Source: Corynebacterium falsenii (GTDB lineage Bacteria; Actinomycetota; Actinomycetes; Mycobacteriales; Mycobacteriaceae). Taken from it: a stretch of DNA of 64,000 bases. Below, one piece after another: positions 37,022-47,978 of the stretch. Where the stretch lies: the NCBI RefSeq assembly GCF_020099275.1, contig NZ_CP083646.1, positions 806,001 through 870,000 on the forward strand, in the 5' to 3' direction. Numbering within the stretch: position 1 is the stretch's first letter; each line of letters begins with the position of its first letter. Under the pieces are notes generated by a model that did no database searches, was not told where the DNA came from, and saw nothing but the letters and a program-made list of their open reading frames with translations. Made by a program: the position numbers and the translations under genes.

Positions 37022-38236
37022 ATGATTAATCTGGAACTTCCCAAGCGCCTCAAGGCGGGGGCTAACCAGGCTCACCAGGCCGCCGCAGAGATCTTCCGCC
37101 CGATTTCCCGCAAGTACGACCTCGCCGAGCACACCCGCCCGGTCGAGCTGGACACCATGGCTTCTCTCGTTGAGGGCATGGCCGATGCCGGTCAGGGCAT
37201 GGCCGGTGCTACCGCTGGTCGCGACGGCAAAAAGAAGAAGCCGGAGCGCGCAGGCGTCAAGAACGGTGGCAACATGGCCGCCATCCTCAACGTGCTGGAG
37301 ATGTGCTGGGGCGATGTGGGCCTGGCGCTGTCCATCCCTTACCAGGGCCTCGGTAACTCCGCTATCGCCGCCGTTGCTTCGGACGAGCAGCTCGAGCGTT
37401 TCGGCAAGGTTTGGGCCGCCATGGCCATCACCGAGCCGCAGTTCGGTTCGGACTCCGCCGCCGTGGCCGCCACCGCAAAGCTGGACGGCGACGAGTACGT
37501 GCTCAACGGCGAGAAGATCTTCGTGACCGCCGGTGAGCGCTGCACCCACGTTGTGGTGTGGGCTTCCGTGGACAAGTCCGCGGGCCGCGCTGCCATCAAG
37601 TCTTTCGTTGTGCCCCGCGACACCCCCGGCTTCGAGCTGGTCCGCCTGGAGCACAAGCTGGGCATTCGCTCCTCCGACACCGCCCACTTCATCTTGGACA
37701 ACGTCCGCATTCCGAAGGAGAACCTGCTGGGTTCCCCGGAGGTGGACACCAAGAAGGGCTTCGGTGGCGTGATGGCCACCTTCGACAACACCCGCCCGCT
37801 CGTGGCGGCCATGGCAGTGGGCGTGGCCCGCGCTGCTCTGGAGAAGCTGCGTGAGATCCTCACCGATGCTGGTGTTGTTATTGATTACGACGCCCCAGCG
37901 TGGAACCAGTCCGCAGCTGCCAGCGAGTACGTGCGCTTGGAGTCTGACTGGGAGGCTGCTTACCTGATGACCCTGCGTGCAGGGTGGATGGCAGACAACA
38001 AGATCCCGAACTCCAAGGAAGCCTCCGAGTGCAAGGCGAAGGCTGGCCGCATGGCAACGGACCTCACGCTGCGCGCCGTGGAGATGGCCGGTGCCTACGG
38101 CTACTCCGAGCGCGACCTGCTGGAGAAGTGGGGCCGCGACTCCAAGATCCTCGACATCTTTGAGGGCACCCAGCAGATCCAGCAGCTCATCGTGGCTCGC
38201 CGTGAGCTGGGCCTGTCCTCCAAGGAACTGAAGTAG
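37022..38236 (+). CDS. Acyl-CoA dehydrogenase, second of a pair
   Basis: A 404-residue acyl-CoA dehydrogenase with full family features. The FAD/substrate motif MAITEPQFGSDSAAV lies near residue 138. Near 330-355 is the helical region with SKEASECKAKAGRMATDL. DIFEGTQQIQQLIVARREL near 378 carries the catalytic Glu in FEGT, as in medium-chain dehydrogenases. It lies 44 bases behind the first dehydrogenase and is followed by a strong terminator. Because this copy keeps the flavin motif and catalytic base that are altered in its partner, a heteromeric enzyme with one catalytic subunit type is plausible. The role is expected in fatty acid or side-chain beta-oxidation. Confidence 0.9.
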   Translation: MINLELPKRLKAGANQAHQAAAEIFRPISRKYDLAEHTRPVELDTMASLVEGMADAGQGMAGATAGRDGKKKKPERAGVKNGGNMAAILNVLEMCWGDVGLALSIPYQGLGNSAIAAVASDEQLERFGKVWAAMAITEPQFGSDSAAVAATAKLDGDEYVLNGEKIFVTAGERCTHVVVWASVDKSAGRAAIKSFVVPRDTPGFELVRLEHKLGIRSSDTAHFILDNVRIPKENLLGSPEVDTKKGFGGVMATFDNTRPLVAAMAVGVARAALEKLREILTDAGVVIDYDAPAWNQSAAASEYVRLESDWEAAYLMTLRAGWMADNKIPNSKEASECKAKAGRMATDLTLRAVEMAGAYGYSERDLLEKWGRDSKILDIFEGTQQIQQLIVARRELGLSSKELK

Positions 38237-38303
38237 GCAGCCTGGACGTTGCAGGCACGCCTTTCGTAGCGGGGCATGAATGCTGATCCCCGCGTGAAGA
38301 CAG

Positions 38304-38348
38304 CGCGAACGCCGCGACCATCTGTGAAAAGGTGGCGCGGCGTTCGCG
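38304..38348. terminator. Bidirectional terminator hairpin
   Basis: A stem of about 16 bases starting CGCGAACGCCGCG with one bulge lies 67 bases after the dehydrogenase stop and 3 bases beyond the stop of the minus-strand small ORF. It is flanked by TATTTATA on the right, so it can serve both directions. Confidence 0.75.
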
Positions 38349-38351
38349 TAT

Positions 38352-38474
38352 TTATACGAAGCTGCCGATGAAAACCGTCGCGATGATGCCGACCAAAAGC
38401 CTAACGCAAAGGAAAGCAAGCATCCATCGGGTGAAGCGCTTCCTGAGGGCGGCAAGTTCTGTTTCGGCGTGCAT
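38352..38474 (-). CDS. Possible 40-residue membrane protein
   Basis: A short reading frame encoding MHAETELAALRKRFTRW followed by a hydrophobic helix with LVGIIATVFIGSFV at the end. One charged, basic N-terminal helix and one membrane helix are apparent. It starts 11 bases after the end of the frameshifted gene on the same strand and stops just before a terminator hairpin, which is the layout of the last gene in an operon. No clear Shine-Dalgarno sequence is present and no family is recognised. Its size and shape are compatible with a small membrane toxin, an accessory subunit or chance; support is mainly positional. Confidence 0.4.
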   Translation of the reverse strand: MHAETELAALRKRFTRWMLAFLCVRLLVGIIATVFIGSFV

Positions 38475-38485
38475 GAGCGGGGTTA

Positions 38486-39188
38486 TTAAGCCTGGGTCTT
38501 CCGGGCCGTTTCGGGCGATTGGATCGGAACCACATGGGAGGAGATATTTAGTGAGTGCCGGGAATGGGAAAGCTTTGCCTTGATATCGTTGAGCGTTTCT
38601 GAATTCTTTCCCGAGATGATGTGTATCTGCGTGAACCTCTTCTGCACGGCCAATACGTACGGTTGACTATTGAGGGGATAAGGAACCTCATTGAAGGAGG
38701 ACAACGTTCCCACGGATTTTTCACTGAGCAGTGAATAGCATTGTTGCCTCATGGATAGTATCGAGTTTTTCCTGTCGCAAACCTGCATCCATGTGATCTT
38801 GGTAATGAGCTCCAATCTTGGAGAGCAAGCGAAGTAGCCGCGAGCGCGGACACGCGGCAATTTTTTTCAGGGCATCAATTCCCCCGGACGCTTTGCTGAC
38901 ACCGGAGTTCTTTGCGACCCACCAATCATAGGCAGGTGAACTTTCATCGATTTCGCACTTCAGTAGAACGCGCCGTTGATCTTTCAAGAACGCTACACCT
39001 GTTAAGACAATCTTCGAGTTCGGAAAGTGCTTGACCTCCACAATGTCCAGTTCGAAGCTTTCGCGTTTCCTGTCTGGGTTCTCCCGAAGACCCCGGTAGA
39101 AATCATCTTTGACCTGCTTAAGCCGTTCATTCAGGGTAATGGTTTTGTATGGAGAGCGTGCTGAGTGAGAGGAATCCTCGTAGTTCAT
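38486..39188 (-). pseudogene. Unknown gene interrupted by a frameshift
   Basis: From the ATG at 39188 an open frame of 155 residues runs to a TGA at 38721. It is hydrophilic, with segments such as SFELDIVEVKHFPNSKIVLT and KIGAHYQDHMDAGLRQEK. Beyond it, a different frame from about 38745 to 38486 looks equally like protein (SSFNEVPYPLNSQPYVL, KRFTQIHIISGKNSETLND) but has no start signal. Joining them with a one-base shift near 38720-38745 would give a protein of about 230 residues. The whole stretch is visibly lower in GC than its neighbours. I recognise no family. A sequencing error, a true pseudogene or, less likely, programmed shifting are alternatives. Confidence 0.55.
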
Positions 39189-39421
39189 GCCCTCAATGTA
39201 CTGGGGTCTGCGACCGTTCCCGCGTGCTTTCGATCAGGTTTCCGGCTGCGGCATGATTTTTAGAGCAATCGAATTCCACTCTTTCGAGGGGGTTTTGAAT
39301 GTCTTTTGGATCAAGCCTGAGATAGTCCCCAATTTTTCAACTAGCATTCAAGCATGGTGTCCGCGCGCATGCGCGATGGCAGAAAAGCATTCACTGTCGG
39401 TCAGCCTTGGTCGTCAGCAGC

Positions 39422-40474
39422 ATGGACGGAAAGGGGTTCCTATTGTCTGATGATCAATGGGGAAGCGCGGGAGACGCTCGCGACAGCTCAACGAACTCGC
39501 ACAAAGCAAGCGAGGATGGTTGGGGAGACCCATCACAGGACAGCCAGTCGTGGGGAGGGCCTGACAGGGGCTTGCGGCCTGCAGCCTCGCAACCTCAGCC
39601 GGCAGCGGATTCACCCCGCCCCGAACCGGGAACCGTTGAGCCGCCAGAGCCTGGAGCGGGCCGAAAGAAACTGGTAGTGGCTATTGCCATTGCCGCGATT
39701 GTTGCGCTTGCAATTTCGGGAGTTGTCTACGCAACAGGTCGAAGTGACGGTGATGATGTTGCGTCTGGATCAACGACGTCTTCGTCTTCATCGGCGTCGC
39801 AGTCAACGCAACCATCGGCGTCGAACAGTACATCGCCGAGTGTGGACGAATCTGCGGCCCCTGGCGAGCAGAACAACTGCACGCTCGATGCCCTCCATAG
39901 GAACTCCGCACATGGTGAGATCAACGCGATATTCCAATGTGACGGGAAATGGATGCGCGCAGGGGCGAAGAGCACGGATATGAACGTTCTTCTTCGGTGG
40001 AATGGGAGCACATGGGAGACCATTACGCCAGCCCGGAACGTCAATGGTTTTGCGTGCTATGACGCGAAGAGGCTGAATCGGATCGGCGCTCCGCAATCCA
40101 TGTCGTCGGAACTTCTTCTGTGTGAAACGGAGTCGTCAGCTGCGTCTCGTAGTTCGGTTCCTCGAAGTCTTCCGAATCAGGGGTCGCCGGGATGCGATGG
40201 GCGGAACATTCTCATTCTTGAATCTGTGCTCGTGAAGCCTGGTGATGATGCAAATCAGCTGGTTCAGGATGCTCTCAACCGGAACCCGGATGCCAGTGTG
40301 CTGCGCCCCGAACATTGCCCGTCTTTGCGCGGCCACGTGGACGGTGCCGATGTTTATCCGATTTACCTCGACTTCGGTGACGATCGTTCTGCTCTGTGCA
40401 GGACTGCAGCCCAACGAGGAGGGAACCCGCGAACCCTCAACGTGGAGGGAGACTTCACTAGTCCATGTGGCTGA
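39422..40474 (+). CDS. Single-pass membrane protein with a secreted Cys-containing domain
   Basis: A 350-residue protein of unknown family. Residues 1-75 are cytosolic, rich in Ser, Gln, Trp-Gly and Pro. One membrane helix follows at about 78-100 (LVVAIAIAAIVALAISGVVYA), then a Ser/Thr-rich linker to about 145. The outer domain (150-350) contains six to eight cysteines (NNCTLDALH, IFQCDGKWM, FACYDAK, LLLCETE, GCDGRN, EHCPSL, ALCRTA, SPCG), suggesting disulfides. The layout recalls anchored sensor or adhesion-like proteins of actinobacteria, and a WNGSTWETI segment suggests a small beta domain. Start ATG at 39422; upstream ribosome signal is weak. It lies in the lower-GC island and precedes two more membrane or lipoprotein genes. 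Confidence 0.72.
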   Translation: MDGKGFLLSDDQWGSAGDARDSSTNSHKASEDGWGDPSQDSQSWGGPDRGLRPAASQPQPAADSPRPEPGTVEPPEPGAGRKKLVVAIAIAAIVALAISGVVYATGRSDGDDVASGSTTSSSSSASQSTQPSASNSTSPSVDESAAPGEQNNCTLDALHRNSAHGEINAIFQCDGKWMRAGAKSTDMNVLLRWNGSTWETITPARNVNGFACYDAKRLNRIGAPQSMSSELLLCETESSAASRSSVPRSLPNQGSPGCDGRNILILESVLVKPGDDANQLVQDALNRNPDASVLRPEHCPSLRGHVDGADVYPIYLDFGDDRSALCRTAAQRGGNPRTLNVEGDFTSPCG

Positions 40475-40562
40475 GTTGAACCCTCTGCCGATTCGTTTTT
40501 GTTGACACCTGCTTGGCAATGCCAGACGCCACAGGGCACGCTTTTACTAGAAAGGAAACGCC

Positions 40563-41327
40563 GTGGACACCAGTTCACAATCCCACAATCAACCGTCGAA
40601 ATACGATGCGTACGAGGACCTAGGTTTAAGCCGCAGTCTCGAGTGCGGCGAGCTTAAGAGCCGAATTTCGGAGAAGCTTTCCCACGTGTCGCCCACCGAT
40701 AACGCGGAGATGGATAAGCTCCAGACTTTGCGCACGATCCTTGGCTCTCCGGAGGCTCGGAAAGTCTACGACCGTGAACTTAGTGATCCCACGGTGACGA
40801 CCCTGGGCGTTCGTAGGCTTCGCGAGATTGCGAGTTCAGTGACGGAGTCGACCAGCGACGCAAGTTCCTACGCACAGGGCACTGAGCAGTCTCATCCTTG
40901 GGAGCAGTCCTACCAGACGCAAGCTGCCGCTCCTTCTTCCACTACGACGGCCAGTTCACAGGCCGTTCCGAGCACTGGTGTGAGTGTCAATATCGACTTC
41001 TCCAAGTTCGCAATCACCGAGCACCGTTCGCGGAGCTCGTCGCTGATGTGGGCACTGGGGTGGGGCTGGATCTTCCTAGGCTGGCTCTATCTCCTGCTGA
41101 TTGTGCTCACGAGTGGTGGGGACAGCTCCTCGTCGCGTTCCTCGAGCGGGAGTGGTTTACTCGACCCTCTAGTGGAAGCGGTCGACCAAATGACGACCGT
41201 CATCGCCGTTACCGGGTTTGCTTTCGTCAATACGGTGGCCATGCTCGTGTTCCTTCAGCTGGTGTGGAATATTCGCTATCTCATGGGGCGGCGTCGTGCA
41301 CGCTTGACCCCCGAGCCCGTCGCCTAG
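40563..41327 (+). CDS. Membrane protein with a degenerate J-domain-like N-terminus
   Basis: A 254-residue protein. Residues 12-75 resemble a DnaJ J domain: KYDAYEDLGLSRS at the start and LRTILGSPEARKVYDREL at the end match helix I and helix IV plus the YD motif. However, the HPD tripeptide needed to stimulate Hsp70 is replaced by HVSPTDN. A Ser/Thr/Gln-rich linker (80-140) leads to two membrane helices (about 160-180 and 213-235) with a Gly/Ser-rich loop between, then a basic end (GRRRARL). The GTG start follows GAAAGGAAACG. It could be a membrane adaptor that has lost Hsp70 activity; no function is known. It lies within the lower-GC island. Confidence 0.7.
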   Translation: MDTSSQSHNQPSKYDAYEDLGLSRSLECGELKSRISEKLSHVSPTDNAEMDKLQTLRTILGSPEARKVYDRELSDPTVTTLGVRRLREIASSVTESTSDASSYAQGTEQSHPWEQSYQTQAAAPSSTTTASSQAVPSTGVSVNIDFSKFAITEHRSRSSSLMWALGWGWIFLGWLYLLLIVLTSGGDSSSSRSSSGSGLLDPLVEAVDQMTTVIAVTGFAFVNTVAMLVFLQLVWNIRYLMGRRRARLTPEPVA

Positions 41328-41383
41328 GGGCAATGCCCCTCATGGAAAAAGGAAGATTTCATTGTGGTGAAGGAGCTCCTGTT

Positions 41384-42070
41384 GTGAAAACGCACATGGC
41401 GAGCGGCGGGGTTCGTCGCCGCGCACGGTTGTCCTTGGCAGCAGTAATGTTCATGCTGCCTACCTTCGGTTTGGTGGCTTGTTCTCAGAATGAATCAGAA
41501 AAGCCGATAGACGCTGGGGCCACTTCGATGACGAGTGCCCAGCCTTCCGAGACGAAGGCACAGCCCACTGAAAACGCTGCGTCTCGGCCACGACCCACTG
41601 TTCCGACGACGGCGGAAAGCTCCCACGACTCTGCGGATCCAGACGATCCCCGGAATTGGCCGCAGTGCTCCGGCCTCACAGCCCAGCAAGCATTGAACAA
41701 GTGGGTTGATCGGGTTCCTCGCTATCGCCCCGACTGGCCATGGGCCACTACTTGGGCGTCACCTGAGGGCTACGACGATTGCGCAGCCCTGTCATATATT
41801 GTCATCTCCATTGAAGGTGCCACCGCATCGTCGCCGTATCAGATCATGTTGTTCCACAACGGGCAGTATCTGGGGACGGCTACGAAGAAGGCGTTTGGCT
41901 TTGGGCCAACCGTTACACGAGAAAGCGACAGTCTAATTTCGGTGGTCTTCCACTGGCCCAAGCCGGGAGAATCCAATGCTGAGCGCTCTGGCGAAACTTA
42001 CGCCCAGTTTGATTGGGACGACCAGAAAGGCAAGGTCGTCATGACCGGCGATGCGCCTCCCGGAACCTAG
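41384..42070 (+). CDS. LppP/LprE-type lipoprotein
   Basis: A 228-residue lipoprotein. A basic start (VKTHMASGGVRRRARL) and hydrophobic helix lead to the lipobox GLVAC near residue 34, where the Cys would be lipid-modified. A Ser/Thr/Pro-rich linker follows. The C-terminal domain (about 90-215) carries YDDCAALSYIVISIEGATASSPYQIMLF in shortened form, the LppP/LprE pattern known from mycobacteria. Its paired Cys residues are in WPQCSGLT and YDDCAAL. The GTG at 41384 is chosen because AAGGAG sits 8 bases upstream. Its stop shares a CTAG with the convergent thiD stop. Family function is not established. Confidence 0.82.
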   Translation: MKTHMASGGVRRRARLSLAAVMFMLPTFGLVACSQNESEKPIDAGATSMTSAQPSETKAQPTENAASRPRPTVPTTAESSHDSADPDDPRNWPQCSGLTAQQALNKWVDRVPRYRPDWPWATTWASPEGYDDCAALSYIVISIEGATASSPYQIMLFHNGQYLGTATKKAFGFGPTVTRESDSLISVVFHWPKPGESNAERSGETYAQFDWDDQKGKVVMTGDAPPGT

Positions 42071-42942
42071 TCCTTCAGCGCATCATGAACGGCACCGCCG
42101 GAGCCCAACCACACACCGTGGTCGACCGGTCCGTGCTCCTCGCCCACCTGCAGGTCGTCGGCCGCGCGGATCGCCGCATTGAGCCAGCGCGTGGTCCACT
42201 CCAGCGCCTCGTCGATGCTTTCGCCTGCCCCCAGCCGGGTCGCCAGCGCGCTGGACAGCGAGCACCCCGTGCCGTGCGTATTCTTCGTCTCCACCCGCTC
42301 GGCCTGCACCGCGTGCGTGCGCCCGTCCGGCATGACCGCCACGTTGCCCGCCTCGGGCCCGGTCAGGTGCCCCATCTTCACGATCACGGTGGCGTTGGTT
42401 TCTTTCGCCCATTTCTTGGCGACGCCCACAGCCTCCTCCGCACTCGTCGCCTCTGGTGTTTCCGTCATCAGCGCTAGCTCGGGGATATTGGGGGTCAGCA
42501 CCGTGGCGAGGTGTGCGAATGCCCGCAGTTCATCTTCGGCCTCGGGCTCCAGGAGGCGATCGCCGCTGCTGGCAATGGTCACCGGGTCGATGACGAGAAC
42601 CGGCACGGGGTGCTGTTCCAGGAAGGTACGGACTGTGCGGATCGTGGTGGCATCTCCGAGCATGCCGATCTTGGTGGCGTCGACGTGAACATCGCTAAAA
42701 ACACAATCCAGCTGGTCACGGAGGAAATCCTGCGGTGGCGTGTGGATGCTCCGCACACCCCGGGTGTTTTGGGCGACGAGGGCGGTGATGACGGACATGC
42801 CGTAGCCGCCCGCGGCCATGATGGATTTGAGGTCGGCTTGGGCGCCGGCCCCGCCGGTGGGATCGGTGCCGGCGATGGAGAGGACGCGCGGGCGCGACGG
42901 GCGCGATGGGCGGGGCGAGTGGGGCGAGTTGGGGGAGCTCAT
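42067..42942 (-). CDS. thiD: Hydroxymethylpyrimidine/phosphomethylpyrimidine kinase
   Basis: A 291-residue ribokinase-fold enzyme that phosphorylates HMP twice for thiamine synthesis. RVLSIAGTDPTGGAGAQADLKS at the N-terminus is the ThiD signature. Near 105-115 KIGMLGDATTIRTV follows, and NTHGTGCSLSSALATRLGAG near 235 holds the catalytic Asp-equivalent loop with the GTGC anion hole. Residues 1-18 are a Ser/Pro/Arg repeat leader. The ATG at 42942 lies 7 bases behind a GATAAT box, which supports a leaderless start over an ATG 9 bases upstream. No thiE or thiM is adjacent in the window. Confidence 0.93.
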   Translation of the reverse strand: MSSPNSPHSPRPSRPSRPRVLSIAGTDPTGGAGAQADLKSIMAAGGYGMSVITALVAQNTRGVRSIHTPPQDFLRDQLDCVFSDVHVDATKIGMLGDATTIRTVRTFLEQHPVPVLVIDPVTIASSGDRLLEPEAEDELRAFAHLATVLTPNIPELALMTETPEATSAEEAVGVAKKWAKETNATVIVKMGHLTGPEAGNVAVMPDGRTHAVQAERVETKNTHGTGCSLSSALATRLGAGESIDEALEWTTRWLNAAIRAADDLQVGEEHGPVDHGVWLGSGGAVHDALKD

Positions 42943-42969
42943 GCTGACCATTATCCAGAAGGGGCATAA

Positions 42970-43194
42970 GCGTGGCAGGTCGATAAGGCCTCGGACTCGG
43001 CGTTTATCCCGGTCGGGAGGGTCCCTGACAACACCTCCGAGATCATCGGGGTGCCGCCGAATCCCAAGATTGCCGGTCAGGTTAACCTCCACGTGGATGA
43101 CCAGGGGCACGTGACGGGCGTGGAGCTGCTCAGCGCGCGCACCATCCTGCCCGAATCGGCGTGGAACCAGGCCGATTCCGCCCGCTGCCAATAA
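42970..43194 (+). pseudogene. 3' remnant of an unknown gene
   Basis: A 75-codon open stretch, bounded on the left by an in-frame TAA and ended by TAA at 43192. It encodes protein-like sequence (SDSAFIPVGRVPDNTSEII, VNLHVDDQGHVTGVELLSA, RTILPESAWNQADSARC) with strong GC-rich third positions, but it has no start codon in its first 33 codons and no ribosome site. It is squeezed between thiD and the ligase gene. This is best read as the surviving C-terminal part of a deleted gene. A late GTG start could make a 40-residue product, but nothing supports its translation. Confidence 0.45.
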
Positions 43195-43209
43195 GGCTGC
43201 AAGGGGAGG

Positions 43210-44979
43210 CTAGGGCTGGGGGAGCTCGCGCGGCACGACCTTGCCCACGGCGTTGCGGGGCAGCGCGTCGAGGAACACGAAGTAACGGGGCACGGAGTGA
43301 CGTGCGAGCTTCTTTTTCACCGCTGCCTTCGCTGTATCGATGAATTCATCCTTGTCCGCATCGCTGAGGTCAGCGCTGCTGCGACCGCCGGAGGCGCTGC
43401 CGTCCAGCACCACCCAGGCGCAGAGGGCTTGGCCGAAGTCCGGATCCTCCACGCCGCGCACAGCGGCCTCGGCGACCTCGTCCATGCTGGTGAGAACGTC
43501 TTCTGTCTCTTGGGGGAAAACGTTCTCGCCGCCGGAGACGATCATGTCGTCGCTGCGGCCAGAGACGTAGAGCAGGCCGTCTTCGTAGTAGCCGAGGTCG
43601 CCGGTGGCCACCATGCCGTCGATGGTGTCCTTGTCCGCGCCGGGCCGGGTGTAGCCCTCGAAGAGCATGTCGTTTTTCACGAAGATGCGCCCGATCTGAC
43701 CCTCGGGGAGCTCGTTTCCATCGTCGTCGATGATCTTCAGCGTGGTGGCCAGCGGTGGCTTGCCAGCGGTGCGGGGATGGTCGCGCAGCTCCTGCGGGGT
43801 GGCGATGGAAGCCCAGCTAACCTCCGTGGAACCGTAGAGATTGTAGAGCACGTCGCCGAATTTCTCCTGTGTGTCGCGGATGACCTTCGGTGGCAGGGCC
43901 TCGCCGGACGTGGCGATGATCTTCGTGCCCGGGTTGAACCCCTCCGGGATTGCTTCCAGCAGCTTGCGCAGCATCGTGGGCACCATCGCGATGGTGTACG
44001 GCTTGTTCTTCTCAATCACCTTGACCGCGGCCTTGGGGCTAAAACGGCGCTGCAGAATCATGGTGTTGCGCAGGGCGAGTGCCAGCTGGATCTGCGCGAA
44101 ACCCCAGGTGTGGAACATCGGGGCCGCCAAGAACACTGGCCGGTGGTGTTTGAGTGGAATTCTGCTCATGATCGACGACGCCGGCATGTAGGTCCTCGGT
44201 TCCGGGCGCCGGGCGCCCTTGGGGGTGCCCGTGGTGCCGGAGGTGAGAATGATTGTCCGCCCCATCCGGGGCCGCGATGGGATCGTCAGGTGGTCCGGGG
44301 TGGTGCTGATGATCTCCTGGAGGGTGGCCCAGTCCGGGCTGCGCTCGGCGAAGTCCCCGCTGTCAATGGCGTCGCGCACATTCGAGGGGGCGTCTAGCGC
44401 GGCCTCCGCGTCTCTGGTCAGTCCGAGGGTGTCGCCGTTCTCCCAGGCGATGATCACTGGGCAGGCGTCGAAATCCTTGGGAAGGAGGGGGAGGAACTCT
44501 TCGTCAATAAACAGCACGTCGAGCTTCTGCTCGTTGGCGATGGCACGGGTCTGCTCCGCCGAAGCTCCGGTGTTGAAGAAGACGATGTCCGTGCCCAGCC
44601 TGCCGTGGGCGCAGAGGGCAAGGATGAGGCCGCGGTGATTGCGGCACAGCACGCCGATGCGGTCGCGTTCGCGGATGCCGGTGCGGAACAGGGCGCGGGC
44701 GAGGCTATTGGTCTGTTCGTGGAGCTCCTCGTAGGTCATGGACCCGGCGTCGTCGATGATGGCGGTGTGGAACGGGTCGCGGCCAGCGCCGATGGCGAGT
44801 AAGCCGGCGGGGAGGAGGCGCCATTGATACATCCCCTGCAGGGCCTTGCTCGCGGCGGCGGGGGTCATGCCGCCCAGGACTCCCGATTTCACGAGCGGCA
44901 CGGCACCGGCGACGAGGTTGCGGGCGTTGGAGGCCTGCTGGGCGAGCGTGAGCTTGGGCTGCTGGTGGGCGGGGGACAT
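43210..44979 (-). CDS. Fatty-acyl-CoA/AMP ligase (FadD-like)
   Basis: A 589-residue ANL-superfamily enzyme that activates a carboxylic acid as acyl-AMP and normally passes it to CoA. The P-loop IILTSGTTGTPKGARRP lies near residue 206. YNLYGSTEVSWAS is near 375, and VATGDLGYYEDGLLYVSGRSD near 475. The catalytic Lys is in AVGKVVPREL at the end. The start ATG at 44979 follows AAGGAG by 6 bases; an earlier in-frame ATG at 45024 would precede that site. No fatty-acid insertion typical of FAAL enzymes is evident, so acyl-CoA formation is likely. The nearby dehydrogenase pair suggests fatty acid use, though the genes are not linked in an operon. Confidence 0.87.
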   Translation of the reverse strand: MSPAHQQPKLTLAQQASNARNLVAGAVPLVKSGVLGGMTPAAASKALQGMYQWRLLPAGLLAIGAGRDPFHTAIIDDAGSMTYEELHEQTNSLARALFRTGIRERDRIGVLCRNHRGLILALCAHGRLGTDIVFFNTGASAEQTRAIANEQKLDVLFIDEEFLPLLPKDFDACPVIIAWENGDTLGLTRDAEAALDAPSNVRDAIDSGDFAERSPDWATLQEIISTTPDHLTIPSRPRMGRTIILTSGTTGTPKGARRPEPRTYMPASSIMSRIPLKHHRPVFLAAPMFHTWGFAQIQLALALRNTMILQRRFSPKAAVKVIEKNKPYTIAMVPTMLRKLLEAIPEGFNPGTKIIATSGEALPPKVIRDTQEKFGDVLYNLYGSTEVSWASIATPQELRDHPRTAGKPPLATTLKIIDDDGNELPEGQIGRIFVKNDMLFEGYTRPGADKDTIDGMVATGDLGYYEDGLLYVSGRSDDMIVSGGENVFPQETEDVLTSMDEVAEAAVRGVEDPDFGQALCAWVVLDGSASGGRSSADLSDADKDEFIDTAKAAVKKKLARHSVPRYFVFLDALPRNAVGKVVPRELPQP

Positions 44980-45090
44980 GGCGTACTCCTTGGGGAGATC
45001 AGAGTAGGTGGTGATGGGCGTCACGTTACTCGCTCACAATCACCTCAGTGCCAAAACAAAATAAATAGTTATCCAAAAATAGCGGGCGGG

Positions 45091-45107
45091 TGTTCGCTGA
45101 AGGCGTA
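45091..45107 (+). promoter_or_regulatory. ClgR operator upstream of clpC
   Basis: TGTTCGCTGAAGGCGTA matches the published C. glutamicum ClgR core (WCGCYNANRGCGWW) at all specified positions. It lies 213 bases before clpC. ClgR activates clpC and clpP1P2 on protein stress in corynebacteria. Confidence 0.75.
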
Positions 45108-45319
45108 CAGGGCACGATCGGGGTCGGAAAATGCGTTGTGAGCTGGGGTTTTGGTGGTGGTGGGGCGTTGTGAGGGTGGGGAATAAAGGGATAACGGCGG
45201 TTGCTGTAGTCGAAGGCAATGGGAGTTGTCCATCCACCGCACTAAGGTGGGCACCACTAACCCCAAGCGAAACCCTGAACGGTAAGCACACCAACCAAGA
45301 TTTATAAGGGAGAAGCACC

Positions 45320-47929
<2,610 letters not shown>

Positions 47930-47978
47930 CTGCCCCTCTTCCCGGCCTGGCTAGCCTGGTAAGCCCGGCTAGCCCGCC

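Noticed and set aside
45179..45205. GGGAATA followed by GGTTG as a SigH-type promoter of clpC
   Set aside because: The gap between the boxes is about 15 bases, too short for the SigH/SigR spacing, so it is not reported as a promoter.
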